The position numbers and the translations under genes were made by a program. From CADDYX01 sp045809925 (GTDB taxonomy: Bacteria; Verrucomicrobiota; Verrucomicrobiia; Chthoniobacterales; UBA10450), in NCBI GenBank assembly GCA_045809925.1, contig JBJMWX010000033.1:1-20969 (forward strand): a stretch of DNA of 20,969 nucleotides, in the 5' to 3' direction. The notes beneath the pieces are model-generated. The model saw nothing but the letters and a program-made list of their open reading frames with translations. It was not told the DNA's origin and made no database searches. This document shows positions 1-7,207 of the stretch, one piece after another (the first letter of the stretch is position 1; the number at the start of each line of letters is the position of its first letter).

Positions 1-420
1 GAGGAAAGCGACCGCGGAAAGTAGTTGTGGCTTCTCGGGGAAACGAGTTCGCCAGGTCTCGAGCAATCGTTTCAGCAGGAAATAAAGCAGCACTCCGCAG
101 CTTACGTGGAGGACGAGGTTCGACAGGTGGTAACCGAACGCGTCCGTATTCCAAACGAGGTAATCGAAAAAGTAGGAGATATTCTGGAGCGGACGGTAGT
201 GCATCGACGAGCCGTCGAGCGCGAGATAATGGCGAAAGCTTTCCAGCCAAAGCACCGGACTCTTCACGAACGGATTATCGCGAACCAGTGATGTGTCGTC
301 CCAGATGAATTGACCGGTAAGAGCAGGCAACCGCGCGATACTCCCGACAACGACGAGAATTAGACAGCGGAACCATGCCGGTTGATCGCCGAGAAGATTG
401 CGGCGAATGGGCAGCGACAT
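1..420 (-). CDS. TMTC-like GT-C membrane glycosyltransferase, N-terminal part (cut by window edge)
   Basis: The minus-strand frame from an ATG at 418-420 stays open to base 1, giving 140 codons of an N-terminus that continues outside the window. The translation begins MSLPIRRNLLGDQPAW and has a first hydrophobic segment, then the motif FIWDDTSLVRDNPF at about residues 40-53 and later a YGYHLSNLVLHV-type segment. These are hallmarks of TMTC-like GT-C proteins, where acidic residues in the first periplasmic loop (here WDD) form the expected donor/catalytic site. The protein is clearly paralogous to the product of the gene at 442-2547, which lies 21 bases upstream in the same orientation; the two share a 20-base identical DNA stretch near 160-179 and 2263-2282. 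They probably form one transcript. The acceptor is unknown, and whether a TPR tail is present cannot be seen. Confidence 0.85.
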   Translation of the reverse strand, partial: MSLPIRRNLLGDQPAWFRCLILVVVGSIARLPALTGQFIWDDTSLVRDNPFVKSPVLWLESFRHYLALDGSSMHYRPLQNISYFFDYLVWNTDAFGYHLSNLVLHVSCGVLLYFLLKRLLETWRTRFPEKPQLLSAVAFL

Positions 421-441
421 ACTTGTCCTCGTTCTCCCGTG

Positions 442-2547
442 TTAGTTCATGCGGTTTTGCGCATGGACAAGTGAAGTAAGCTGCGAAACCTGCGCGAGAG
501 CGGCGCGCGCTTCGTCGCCGCGTCCCATCTTCTCCAGAATATCGGAGAGCAGCAGATACTGGCGTGGTTCGTCTGGCTGACGGGATACGGCACGGCGTTG
601 TGTGGCCATGGCCGCATCCAGCCGATTTTGCCGCAGCTCGAGGAGCGCGAGCAGATTCAATGCTTCAACCGCGTGAATGTCGAGTCGGCTGGCGTGCCGG
701 AAAGCAGCCTCCGCCTCGGCGACATCGCCATGCTCGGAATACAATTTGCCGAGCGCGATGGCTGCGGACGCGTGCCACCAGTTCGCGCGGGCGAAATTCC
801 GGACGAGGGGAAGCGCCGCCTCAGGCCCGCTCAGCTGTCGGAGCAATTCGGACTCGAACATGATCAGATCCCAGGTGCCTGGATAATCGCGGGAAGCGAG
901 CTGCACGGCAGCGAGCGCGCCGATCAGGTCATGATCGCTGTAACGCATGTGCGCGACGTTGAGCGCGGCGATCCATGTTCGGGGGTATTCGTGGCGAACC
1001 TGTTCCGCCCCGGCGGTGGCGGCGGTGAACATCTCGGTCGCTTCCTTCGTTTTTCCTTGCTTGTAAAGGAGGTGAGCGAGCGCATTGCGCGCGATCGGAT
1101 AATCAGGGTTAAGTGCGACTACGCGTCTCAGGAGCGGCTCGGCTTTTGCATACTCGCCTTTGTCGGTAAGGATCTGTCCCAGGTTCAGGGCAATGCGCGC
1201 TTTGGTCGCACCCGCCGCGAGGGATTGGCGGTAGAATGTCTCCGGATTCATCCAGTCGCCGCTACGGACGATGCTGCGGGCGCCGAGGGCGAGCACGGCG
1301 AAAGCCGCCGCCGCGGCGAGCCATTTGCGGTGGTTGTCCGGTAATTCAAGGCAGCAGCCGATCACGAAAAGAATAAACCCGATGCTCGGCAGGTAGAGCC
1401 AATGTTCTGCGACGGTGGCGTTCAGTTGAATGAGGTTGGAGATCGGCAAATACGCGAGGAGAAACCAACCGACACCGAAGACACGAAGCGCACGTGCCTT
1501 TCCGCGCGCAGCAGCACCGCAAATCAGTGCGGCAGCGGCGAAAAGGCCCAGGACGGAGAGATATTCGCTCGTGATCGCGTGACGCCACCCGGCATCGCCG
1601 AGGAGCTGCTCCGGAGGTTCCACCGTCCGGTCCATGTGCAGATTCGTCGGCAAGAACATCAGCCGCGTGTAGTCACCCAGGGCGCGCAGCATCAGCACAG
1701 TTCGCTCTGCCGCGGGCGTAGCTTCGCCGGTTGCGACCGCGGGCCGCGGCGGTGGAAGGTGTCGGAGGCCGAAGTAAGCAAGAGCAACCGCGAGGGAGAC
1801 CGCAATGATAGGGAGCTTGGCCCGCAGCGATGCGCGTTCGACGGCGAGAATGTAGACCAGAAAGAGCAGAAGCCAGATGCAGGCGGTTTCCCGCGAGCAG
1901 AGTGCGAGTAGCGCAGACACAGCTGCGAGGCCGAAGAGCGCCGCCCTGCTCAGGGCCGCAATCCTTCGTCGCGCCGCGAAATACAGTAGCCATGCGGCAC
2001 AGGCAAAGAACGCAGCGAGGCTATCCGCGCGGCCGGAGATGTAATCGACAGCCGCGCTGTGCACCGGGTGCACGATCCACAGCAGAGCGGCGACGAATGC
2101 ACACCAACCGATGAGGACCTCGTCTGATTGCGCGCTGAGCTTGTCTCGAGACGCGAACAGTGCGCGCAGCAAGTGTCGCAGCAAAAAGTAAAGCAGTATC
2201 CCGCTCCCGACGTGTAGCAGGACATTGGTGAGGTGATAACCGTACGTGTTCTCGTTCCAAATCCAGTAATCGAAAAAGTAGGAGACATGCTGGAGCGGTC
2301 GGTAATGGGCCGAGAAAGAATCGGGGAACAGAAAGTGGCGGAACGCTTCCACGATTAGAAGCGGGCTCTTCATGAAGGGGTTGTCGCGCGCCAGATATTG
2401 GTCGTCCCAGATCAATGTCCCGTGGAGCGCGGGATAGCGGGCAACAAACCCGCAGACAAACAGCGCCAGGACGCGGAGCCAGGTGCGCTGCGGAAGCGGC
2501 GGCCGGGTTGCAGCAACCGAGGGTGTGGAGTTGTGGGTAGAGGTCAT
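442..2547 (-). CDS. TMTC-like GT-C glycosyltransferase with C-terminal TPR repeats
   Basis: This 701-residue polytopic membrane protein resembles bacterial homologues of the eukaryotic TMTC O-mannosyltransferases. A TM helix at about 24-42 is followed by the acidic loop motif IWDDQYLARDNP (W47, D48, D49), then YGYHLTNVLLH near 102-112, HPVHSAAVDYISGRAD near 160-174 and EHWLYLPSIGF near 381-391, all typical of TMTC proteins. About ten hydrophobic segments extend to residue 425, and TPR-like helix pairs fill roughly 445-690 (for example NLGQILTDKGEYAKAEPLL). In TMTC proteins the TPR domain sits on the lumenal side, so here it should be periplasmic and bind the acceptor. Known family chemistry is transfer of a sugar from a polyprenyl-phosphate donor; the donor and acceptor here are not shown. 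It lies downstream of two pilin genes in the same direction, which makes pilin a candidate acceptor. The ATG at 2545-2547 has no clear ribosome binding site, as is common in this window. Confidence 0.88.
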   Translation of the reverse strand: MTSTHNSTPSVAATRPPLPQRTWLRVLALFVCGFVARYPALHGTLIWDDQYLARDNPFMKSPLLIVEAFRHFLFPDSFSAHYRPLQHVSYFFDYWIWNENTYGYHLTNVLLHVGSGILLYFLLRHLLRALFASRDKLSAQSDEVLIGWCAFVAALLWIVHPVHSAAVDYISGRADSLAAFFACAAWLLYFAARRRIAALSRAALFGLAAVSALLALCSRETACIWLLLFLVYILAVERASLRAKLPIIAVSLAVALAYFGLRHLPPPRPAVATGEATPAAERTVLMLRALGDYTRLMFLPTNLHMDRTVEPPEQLLGDAGWRHAITSEYLSVLGLFAAAALICGAAARGKARALRVFGVGWFLLAYLPISNLIQLNATVAEHWLYLPSIGFILFVIGCCLELPDNHRKWLAAAAAFAVLALGARSIVRSGDWMNPETFYRQSLAAGATKARIALNLGQILTDKGEYAKAEPLLRRVVALNPDYPIARNALAHLLYKQGKTKEATEMFTAATAGAEQVRHEYPRTWIAALNVAHMRYSDHDLIGALAAVQLASRDYPGTWDLIMFESELLRQLSGPEAALPLVRNFARANWWHASAAIALGKLYSEHGDVAEAEAAFRHASRLDIHAVEALNLLALLELRQNRLDAAMATQRRAVSRQPDEPRQYLLLSDILEKMGRGDEARAALAQVSQLTSLVHAQNRMN

Positions 2548-2590
2548 GCGGAGGGTTGAGCTCGCAGAACCGGGCGTTATCCCGTTAAGC

Positions 2591-2627
2591 GCAAAAGCGC
2601 CCCTCCATCACGGAAAGGGCGCTTTGC
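2591..2627 (-). terminator. hairpin between pilin gene and TMTC-like gene
   Basis: Arms 2591-2602 (GCAAAAGCGCCC) and 2617-2627 (GGGCGCTTTGC) pair over 11 bp with one bulged A, around a 14-base loop. On the minus strand it follows the stop of the pilin gene at 2648 by about 20 bases. The U-tract is only four bases long, so termination may be partial and allow read-through to the GT-C gene starting at 2547. Partial termination would give high pilin and low enzyme levels from one transcript; this is an inference. Confidence 0.6.
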
Positions 2628-2647
2628 ACAGAACAAGGTAATCGCTC

Positions 2648-3046
2648 TCAGTTATAGGGCGACCAGAAGGAGTCATCCGCCACGTCTGACAAAGCGGTTT
2701 TGGACGACGCCGGGACGCTCGGATGGCTGTCCACCGTCTGCGAACCGTAGTCGTTGCCGAGCAGGTCCTGCCCAGTGACGTAGAGGTTTGTGTCCTTCTT
2801 CAGGTAGTTCGTCCAGTCGGCGGTGTTCACGACATCGCCGCTCTTCTTACCGGTTTCGATCGCGTATTGGTCGACGGCGCCGTCGATCAAGCGGAGATCG
2901 TTGATGATTTTCGAAGCTTGCGAGCGCTTACGGGCCCGGAGAAACCCGGGGACTGCGATCGCTGCAAGCAGCGCGATGATCGCGACAACGATCATGATTT
3001 CCACCAGCGTAAAGCCGGCGCGTTTTGAATTGAATCTCTTTAACAT
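2648..3046 (-). CDS. type IV/type II pseudopilin-like protein (copy 1)
   Basis: A 132-residue prepilin-type protein. A short basic leader (MLKRFNSKRAG) is followed by a class III cleavage motif, with expected cut between G11 and F12 of AGFTLVE, the invariant Glu at mature position 5 and a hydrophobic stretch to about residue 33 (IMIVVAIIALLAAIAV). The rest is a small soluble domain with Trp-Asn-Tyr and FWSPYN-type ends. It belongs to the GspG/PilE-like short pilins common in Verrucomicrobia. It needs a prepilin peptidase and an assembly platform, neither of which is encoded here, so those machines lie elsewhere. It is about 83% identical to the gene at 3190-3588, which sits 143 bases upstream in the same direction. 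No good Shine-Dalgarno sequence precedes the ATG at 3044-3046. Whether it builds a pilus or a secretion pseudopilus cannot be decided from sequence alone. Confidence 0.9.
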   Translation of the reverse strand: MLKRFNSKRAGFTLVEIMIVVAIIALLAAIAVPGFLRARKRSQASKIINDLRLIDGAVDQYAIETGKKSGDVVNTADWTNYLKKDTNLYVTGQDLLGNDYGSQTVDSHPSVPASSKTALSDVADDSFWSPYN

Positions 3047-3132
3047 GGCTAAGGAGTATTATTGCTGTTGATTTGTTGTTTTTTATTAGTGCGAGCAGCG
3101 ATCGCAGGACCTTTGTTCTGTGTCTCACCACT

Positions 3133-3176
3133 CATTCCCTGCCACTCCCGCACACGGCGAGAATGACAGGAGAATG
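3133..3176. repeat. imperfect inverted repeat between the twin pilin genes
   Basis: Arms 3133-3150 (CATTCCCTGCCACTCCCG) and 3158-3176 (complement CATTCTCCTGTCATTCTCG) pair over about 18 positions, with one bulge and several G-U-type mismatches, around the 7-base loop CACACGG. The hairpin lies just after the stop of the upstream pilin gene (3190) and before the second pilin start (3046). No U-tract follows on the minus strand. It may be an mRNA processing or stabilising hairpin, or a dispersed REP-like element. Only this copy is seen in the window. Confidence 0.65.
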
Positions 3177-3189
3177 AATCGTCAGATTC

Positions 3190-3588
3190 TTAGTTGTACG
3201 GCGACCAGAAGGTGTTGTCCGTCACGTCGGACAACGCAGTCTTCGAGCTCGCGGGCACCGCCGGCAGGGAGTCAACGGTCTGGGTACCGTAGGAGTTGCC
3301 GAGGATATCCCGACCTGTGGTGTAGAGGTTGGTCCCCTTCTTCAGGTAGTTCGTCCAGTCGGCGGTATTCACTACCTGGCCGCTGGATTTGTTATTTTCG
3401 ATTGCGTACTGGTCGACCGCTGAGTCGATCAGGCGAAGATCGTTGATGATGCGGCTCGCCTGGGAGCGCTTACGGGCACGGAGGAATCCCGGCACCGCGA
3501 TCGCTGCCAACAGGGCGATGATCGCCACGACGATCATGATTTCCACGAGGGTGAAGCCCCCGCGGCGATTGTTGAGTTTGCTTAACAT
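3190..3588 (-). CDS. type IV/type II pseudopilin-like protein (copy 2)
   Basis: A 132-residue near-twin of the gene at 2648-3046. It has the leader MLSKLNNRRGG, the cleavage motif GGFTLVE, Glu at mature position 5 and a hydrophobic N-terminal helix identical to copy 1. The two proteins differ at about 23 positions, clustered in the leader and in the surface part after residue 60. The frame is open 55 codons further upstream, but the ATG at 3586-3588 is chosen because it gives a normal prepilin leader and the same length as the twin; the longer start would place an implausible tail before the leader. It is the first gene of the minus-strand cluster. A sigma-54-like promoter lies about 80 bases upstream, consistent with known sigma-54 control of pilin genes in other bacteria. 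A purine-rich AAAGAAAG may act as a weak ribosome binding site. Confidence 0.9.
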   Translation of the reverse strand: MLSKLNNRRGGFTLVEIMIVVAIIALLAAIAVPGFLRARKRSQASRIINDLRLIDSAVDQYAIENNKSSGQVVNTADWTNYLKKGTNLYTTGRDILGNSYGTQTVDSLPAVPASSKTALSDVTDNTFWSPYN

Positions 3589-3666
3589 GCTGTTTGCTTT
3601 CTTTTTATCTCTAGTTGTTTGACTGCGTTTTCCACGGTACCGACCGCGGAGGTTGGGCGTGTTAAA

Positions 3667-3682
3667 AGCAGCGTTGATGCCA
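3667..3682 (-). promoter_or_regulatory. possible sigma-54 promoter for the pilin genes
   Basis: The minus strand reads TGGCATCAACGCTGCT. Compared with the sigma-54 consensus TGGCACG-N4-TTGCW it keeps the -24 GG and -12 GC with the exact 12-base offset and matches 9 of the 12 defined positions. The predicted transcript start is near 3656, leaving a leader of about 68 bases before the pilin ATG. No activator gene is in the window, so this rests on sequence match and position alone. Confidence 0.45.
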
Positions 3683-3702
3683 AGCGTCGTGGTTTTTACA
3701 AT
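3674..3702 (+). promoter_or_regulatory. sigma-70-like promoter for the GT-C operon
   Basis: A -35 element TTGATG (3674-3679) and a -10 element TACAAT (3697-3702) are separated by exactly 17 bases. The match is four of six and five of six to consensus. Transcription would start near 3709, giving a leader of about 97 bases before the ATG at 3806. The -35 element overlaps the sigma-54-like site on the other strand. Confidence 0.5.
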
Positions 3703-3720
3703 TTCTGGAATAATTGTGTG

Positions 3721-3764
3721 CTCCGGCGGAGCCGCGGAAGTGCTTGCCGCCAAGCGGCTTGGCG
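3721..3764. promoter_or_regulatory. two adjacent palindromes in the pilin/GT-C intergenic region
   Basis: CTCCGGCGGAG (3721-3731) is a perfect 5-bp inverted repeat with a single centre base. CGCCAAGCGGCTTGGCG (3748-3764) is a perfect 8-bp inverted repeat with a single centre base. Both lie just downstream of the predicted plus-strand transcript start. They could be operators for a dimeric regulator or 5' leader hairpins. No regulator gene is nearby. Confidence 0.4.
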
Positions 3765-3805
3765 TGACCGAAGGCTATCGTTGCCCCTGATCTGTTCCGA
3801 TCTCC

Positions 3806-5632
3806 ATGTTTACGGGCGCACTCCGGCTGCCAAAATCGCGAATCATTTTTGCCCGTGGCTCACTTCAGCCTGCGGGCGTGATTTTCGCCGCTGCATTTTC
3901 AGCGCGCGTACTCGCCCTCGTCAGGCTTACCACGTCTGCCGCGTTCCGCCCGAGCGGCAGCGACATGCTGTTTTATCAGCAATGGGCCGAGCGGATCCTG
4001 CATGGGCAACTGACCGGTCACGCAGCGTTCTATGGCCTGCCGCTCTACGCCTACTGGCTTGCGGCGCTCTACCGGCTTTTCGGTACCTCGCCGTTTGTGC
4101 CGCTGCTGCTCCAGGCGCTGGCCGACGCCGGGACGGCAACGCTGATTTATAAAATAGCAAAGACGGCCTTCGCCGAATCCTCAACAGACGGACGGGCAAC
4201 GGCCCTGCTCGCCTCGATCGGCTGGATATTCTTTGTTCCAGCCGCCGCATACAGCGTTGTCCTCATGCCGACGAGCTTCGGCGTGCTCGCCTTCTGGTTT
4301 GTCGTCTGGGCAATCGTCAATCGAAGACAGCCGCTGAGTGTTGTCCGCTGCCTAGCGCTCGGGCTTGTCATTGGCGTCTCAGCAATGGCAGTGGCAAACG
4401 CCCTGATTACCATCCCGTTGGTTGCCGCCGCGTTTGTCTTGCGGCGGACCAGGCCGACTGCCATTGCGGCGCTCGTGATTGGCGTCTCGTTGGGCACGGC
4501 GCCATGCTGGCTGTATAATCGCTTTATTGCGCACGACGCGGTGTTCCTCTCCGCTCACAGCGGCGTCAATCTTTGGGTTGGCAACAACCCCGAAGCAACC
4601 GGCTACCCGCATTTCCCAGGTCTGCGTAGTGGTCAGGCCGAGATGCTCGGTGACTCGATTGAAGTCGCCGAATCCGCCGCAGGGCATTCGCTAAAGCGCT
4701 CGGAAGTTTCTGCCTACTGGTCAGCTAAAGCCCGCAGCTACCTCGCCGCGCAACCGCTCGCCTGGTTGCGCCTGGTCGGCCGTAAGTTCGGCAACTTCTG
4801 GAATGCGTTCGAGTATGACGACGTCGGTGTCATCGCGCAGCTGCAAGACGAAGGCGTCATTTGGCCGGGCGTGCATTTTGGGCTCGTGGCGGCTCTTGCA
4901 CTCGCCGGAATATTGGTCGCGTGGCAATCTGCGCCCTATTCGCGGTGGGTCGTAACCGCCATCCTGTTGATCGTCGCTTCCCTGCTCTTGGTTTTTATTA
5001 CCGAACGCTACCGGCTTCTCGCTGTGCCGGGTCTGCTAATCTTCGTCGCGTTCGGCATCGTGCGTTTCTTCACTGCGATAAGGGCGCTGAATTGGCGGGC
5101 AGCCGCGCCGTATCTCGCCGGCGTCGGTTTGGCCACAGTTCTGGTCTCGGTTCCGCGTCACGATTCGGCGCTCTGGGCGCTCGTCGCCTACAATCGCGGA
5201 CGTCAGGCGCTCGATGCCGGGGACCTCGCCACAGCTGCGCGAGAACTGGCGCGCTCGCAACAATACGTGCCCGATAATCCCGAGACCAACTTCGCGCTTG
5301 GTAATCTGCGTCTGGCTGGCGGCGACCGTGCCGGCGCGCAGCAGTTTTATATCCGGACGTTGATGCTCGATCGTCGCCACAAGGGAGCGCTCTCGAATCT
5401 TGGGGTGCTCGCGCTCGATCAGAACAACTTTGACACTGCGGAAATGTACTTCCGTCAGGCACTCTCCTACGCGCCGCAGGATTCAAAGAGTCACTTCCTT
5501 CTGGCTCGCGCCCTTTTCGGCAAAGGCGACCGGCAGAATGCCGCGACTGAGGTAAAACGCGCGCTTGAGCTGCAGCCGACGCAGGCGGAGTTCATCGCCT
5601 TACGTGAGCAGATCGAGGCCGCTTCCCGATGA
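3806..5632 (+). CDS. GT-C (GT39-like) membrane glycosyltransferase with TPR tail
   Basis: A 608-residue protein with a TM helix at about 22-42, an acidic first loop (GSDMLFYQQWAE, D53) as in GT39/ArnT/PMT-type GT-C enzymes, and about ten hydrophobic segments to about residue 455, including ITERYRLLAVPGLLIF. The last 150 residues carry about four TPR units, for example NLGVLALDQNNFDTAEMYF. The domain order (GT-C core, then TPR) matches the minus-strand TMTC-like genes, but the core is more GT39-like. The expected role is transfer of a sugar from a polyprenyl-phosphate donor to a periplasmic or outer-surface acceptor, with the TPR part as an acceptor-binding arm; neither substrate is shown. The ATG start lies behind a good -10/-35 pair. 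The gene overlaps the next by ATGA, so the two are translationally coupled. Confidence 0.82.
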   Translation: MFTGALRLPKSRIIFARGSLQPAGVIFAAAFSARVLALVRLTTSAAFRPSGSDMLFYQQWAERILHGQLTGHAAFYGLPLYAYWLAALYRLFGTSPFVPLLLQALADAGTATLIYKIAKTAFAESSTDGRATALLASIGWIFFVPAAAYSVVLMPTSFGVLAFWFVVWAIVNRRQPLSVVRCLALGLVIGVSAMAVANALITIPLVAAAFVLRRTRPTAIAALVIGVSLGTAPCWLYNRFIAHDAVFLSAHSGVNLWVGNNPEATGYPHFPGLRSGQAEMLGDSIEVAESAAGHSLKRSEVSAYWSAKARSYLAAQPLAWLRLVGRKFGNFWNAFEYDDVGVIAQLQDEGVIWPGVHFGLVAALALAGILVAWQSAPYSRWVVTAILLIVASLLLVFITERYRLLAVPGLLIFVAFGIVRFFTAIRALNWRAAAPYLAGVGLATVLVSVPRHDSALWALVAYNRGRQALDAGDLATAARELARSQQYVPDNPETNFALGNLRLAGGDRAGAQQFYIRTLMLDRRHKGALSNLGVLALDQNNFDTAEMYFRQALSYAPQDSKSHFLLARALFGKGDRQNAATEVKRALELQPTQAEFIALREQIEAASR

Positions 5633-7203
5633 ACCCAATCCGCGCCTGGTTGGGTGATAAGTGGCCCCTCCTGATCCTGCTGCTCACTGCCGCGATCTGG
5701 TTCTATCGCTCTCCCTATAGCGCATCGAATCTAGAAATTGTTCCCGACTCGGAGGAATACGCGATCGGCGCGATGGAACTGCTCGAGACCGGGCATTTTC
5801 ACCTCACCATCGAAGACCGCTGGGTCCCGCCGCGGTATCCGCCCTGGTTCTCTGCTGTCGTCATCGCGCCGGCCTACGTTTTGTTCGGCCATCAAGTGGG
5901 GAATGGCATTATCCCGATCATCGGGATTGCGGTCGCGGGGGTTGGATTCGCGTGGGGTATCGGTCGCCGCGTTAGCGGAACAGCCGGAGGAATTTTTGCC
6001 GCATTAGCCGTCTTGATCATTCCGTCCTACAGCATCCGCGCGGGCCAGATCATGACCGATGTGCCGTGCACCGCCTTGATGCTCGCGACTTGCCTGCTCT
6101 ACCTGCAGAGTCGCGAACGCCCCCAATCGCTTGCGCCGCGCGTCGCAGCAGGCCTGCTCGTCGCGCTGACGGCGCTTTTTCGAACAGTGTTCGGCGCGAT
6201 GCTGCTGCCGTTTTTGTATGATGTTGTTCGGCTACGGAGCGGCCGCGTCCGCAGCCTGCTCGCGCTCGTTTTACCGATGTCGCTCGCTGCCGCAGCCACT
6301 TTCGCCTACAACGCCGCGACGTTTGGTTCGCCGCTCCGCAATGGCTACAAAGTTTGGGCAGCCATTCCGCTGGATTATTTGTCGATGACGTTCTCGGCCG
6401 CGAATATACCCCCCAACCTGATTGTAATCTGGAATTCACCGTTCCCGATCCTGCTCGTCATCGCGCTGATCGCATGGCTCTTTCTTTACTTCGGCAAATC
6501 CGATCGGCTCGCGCAGTCGCGCGCGACCGTGCGCGACCTGCTCGTGTTTTTTGGGCTGACCGTTGGCCCTGTGGTCGCCTTCCATCTTCTTTACTTTTAC
6601 CGGAGTGATCGCTTCTACCTTCCACTCTTCGCCGGAACCGGGATTTTAGCCGGCTCGCTCGCAGCGCTTGCCATCGGGCGCCGCGCGGGTGCCTTCGCCA
6701 GGTTGATCGCCCCTGCTGTGCTGCTGCTGGCGATTTACGCCCGCGTCACCATTCCGGAAGCCACACCGCATCGTCGACTGGCCGCTGAGCGCATCCGTAA
6801 ATTCACCCCGACCGACGCGATCGTCATCTCGACGACAGATCCGGTCTATCTCGAACACGAAGGGGCACGCGGATCGCATCGCCGCATCGTGCCGCTTTCA
6901 CGACGGGTGGAGTACGCCTCAAAACTGCTCGTCTGGAAACGAATACCACACCTTGATCCGCCGCCGCGTGGCTGGCGCGAAGTGCGCCCAGAAGGGCTGC
7001 GACGCGGCGGTGCCGACGACGCCGTCAAATTCGTCGCCACCGAACAACTCGATGCGATTGCTGCGGACGTACAGCACGGGAAACCGGCGTTCGTTGACAT
7101 CACGATGGTAGACGCGGCCGATCGTTCGGCGATGAACGATCTTGCGCGGCGATTCGCATTCGTGCCGCGGGCGCCGTGGCTCTACCAGTTGGTGCTGCGG
7201 TAA
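5629..7203 (+). CDS. GT-C (GT39-like) membrane glycosyltransferase
   Basis: A 524-residue polytopic protein. TM1 covers about 12-26, followed by the acidic loop IVPDSEEYAIGAMELL (D40, E42) and a conserved-looking WVPPRYPPWFS segment, as expected for the periplasmic loop of GT39-type GT-C enzymes. About ten hydrophobic segments run to residue about 375. A C-terminal soluble part of about 145 residues contains no TPR. The start codon overlaps the stop of the preceding gene (ATGA at 5629-5632), so the two products probably act together. The stop at 7201-7203 lies only four bases from the convergent methyltransferase stop, leaving no room for a private terminator. The sugar and acceptor are unknown. 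Assignment as a membrane sugar transferase is firm in fold but weak in detail. Confidence 0.75.
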   Translation: MNPIRAWLGDKWPLLILLLTAAIWFYRSPYSASNLEIVPDSEEYAIGAMELLETGHFHLTIEDRWVPPRYPPWFSAVVIAPAYVLFGHQVGNGIIPIIGIAVAGVGFAWGIGRRVSGTAGGIFAALAVLIIPSYSIRAGQIMTDVPCTALMLATCLLYLQSRERPQSLAPRVAAGLLVALTALFRTVFGAMLLPFLYDVVRLRSGRVRSLLALVLPMSLAAAATFAYNAATFGSPLRNGYKVWAAIPLDYLSMTFSAANIPPNLIVIWNSPFPILLVIALIAWLFLYFGKSDRLAQSRATVRDLLVFFGLTVGPVVAFHLLYFYRSDRFYLPLFAGTGILAGSLAALAIGRRAGAFARLIAPAVLLLAIYARVTIPEATPHRRLAAERIRKFTPTDAIVISTTDPVYLEHEGARGSHRRIVPLSRRVEYASKLLVWKRIPHLDPPPRGWREVRPEGLRRGGADDAVKFVATEQLDAIAADVQHGKPAFVDITMVDAADRSAMNDLARRFAFVPRAPWLYQLVLR

Positions 7204-7207
7204 ACCG

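Noticed and set aside
598..1344. A 248-codon plus-strand open frame opposite the TMTC-like gene.
   Set aside because: It is antisense to a clearly conserved membrane protein, has no family motif, and open antisense frames are expected in GC-rich DNA.
3589..3753. N-terminal extension of the upstream pilin reading frame by 55 codons.
   Set aside because: It would place a long Thr/Arg-rich segment before the prepilin leader, and it covers the promoter region. The twin pilin supports the internal ATG.
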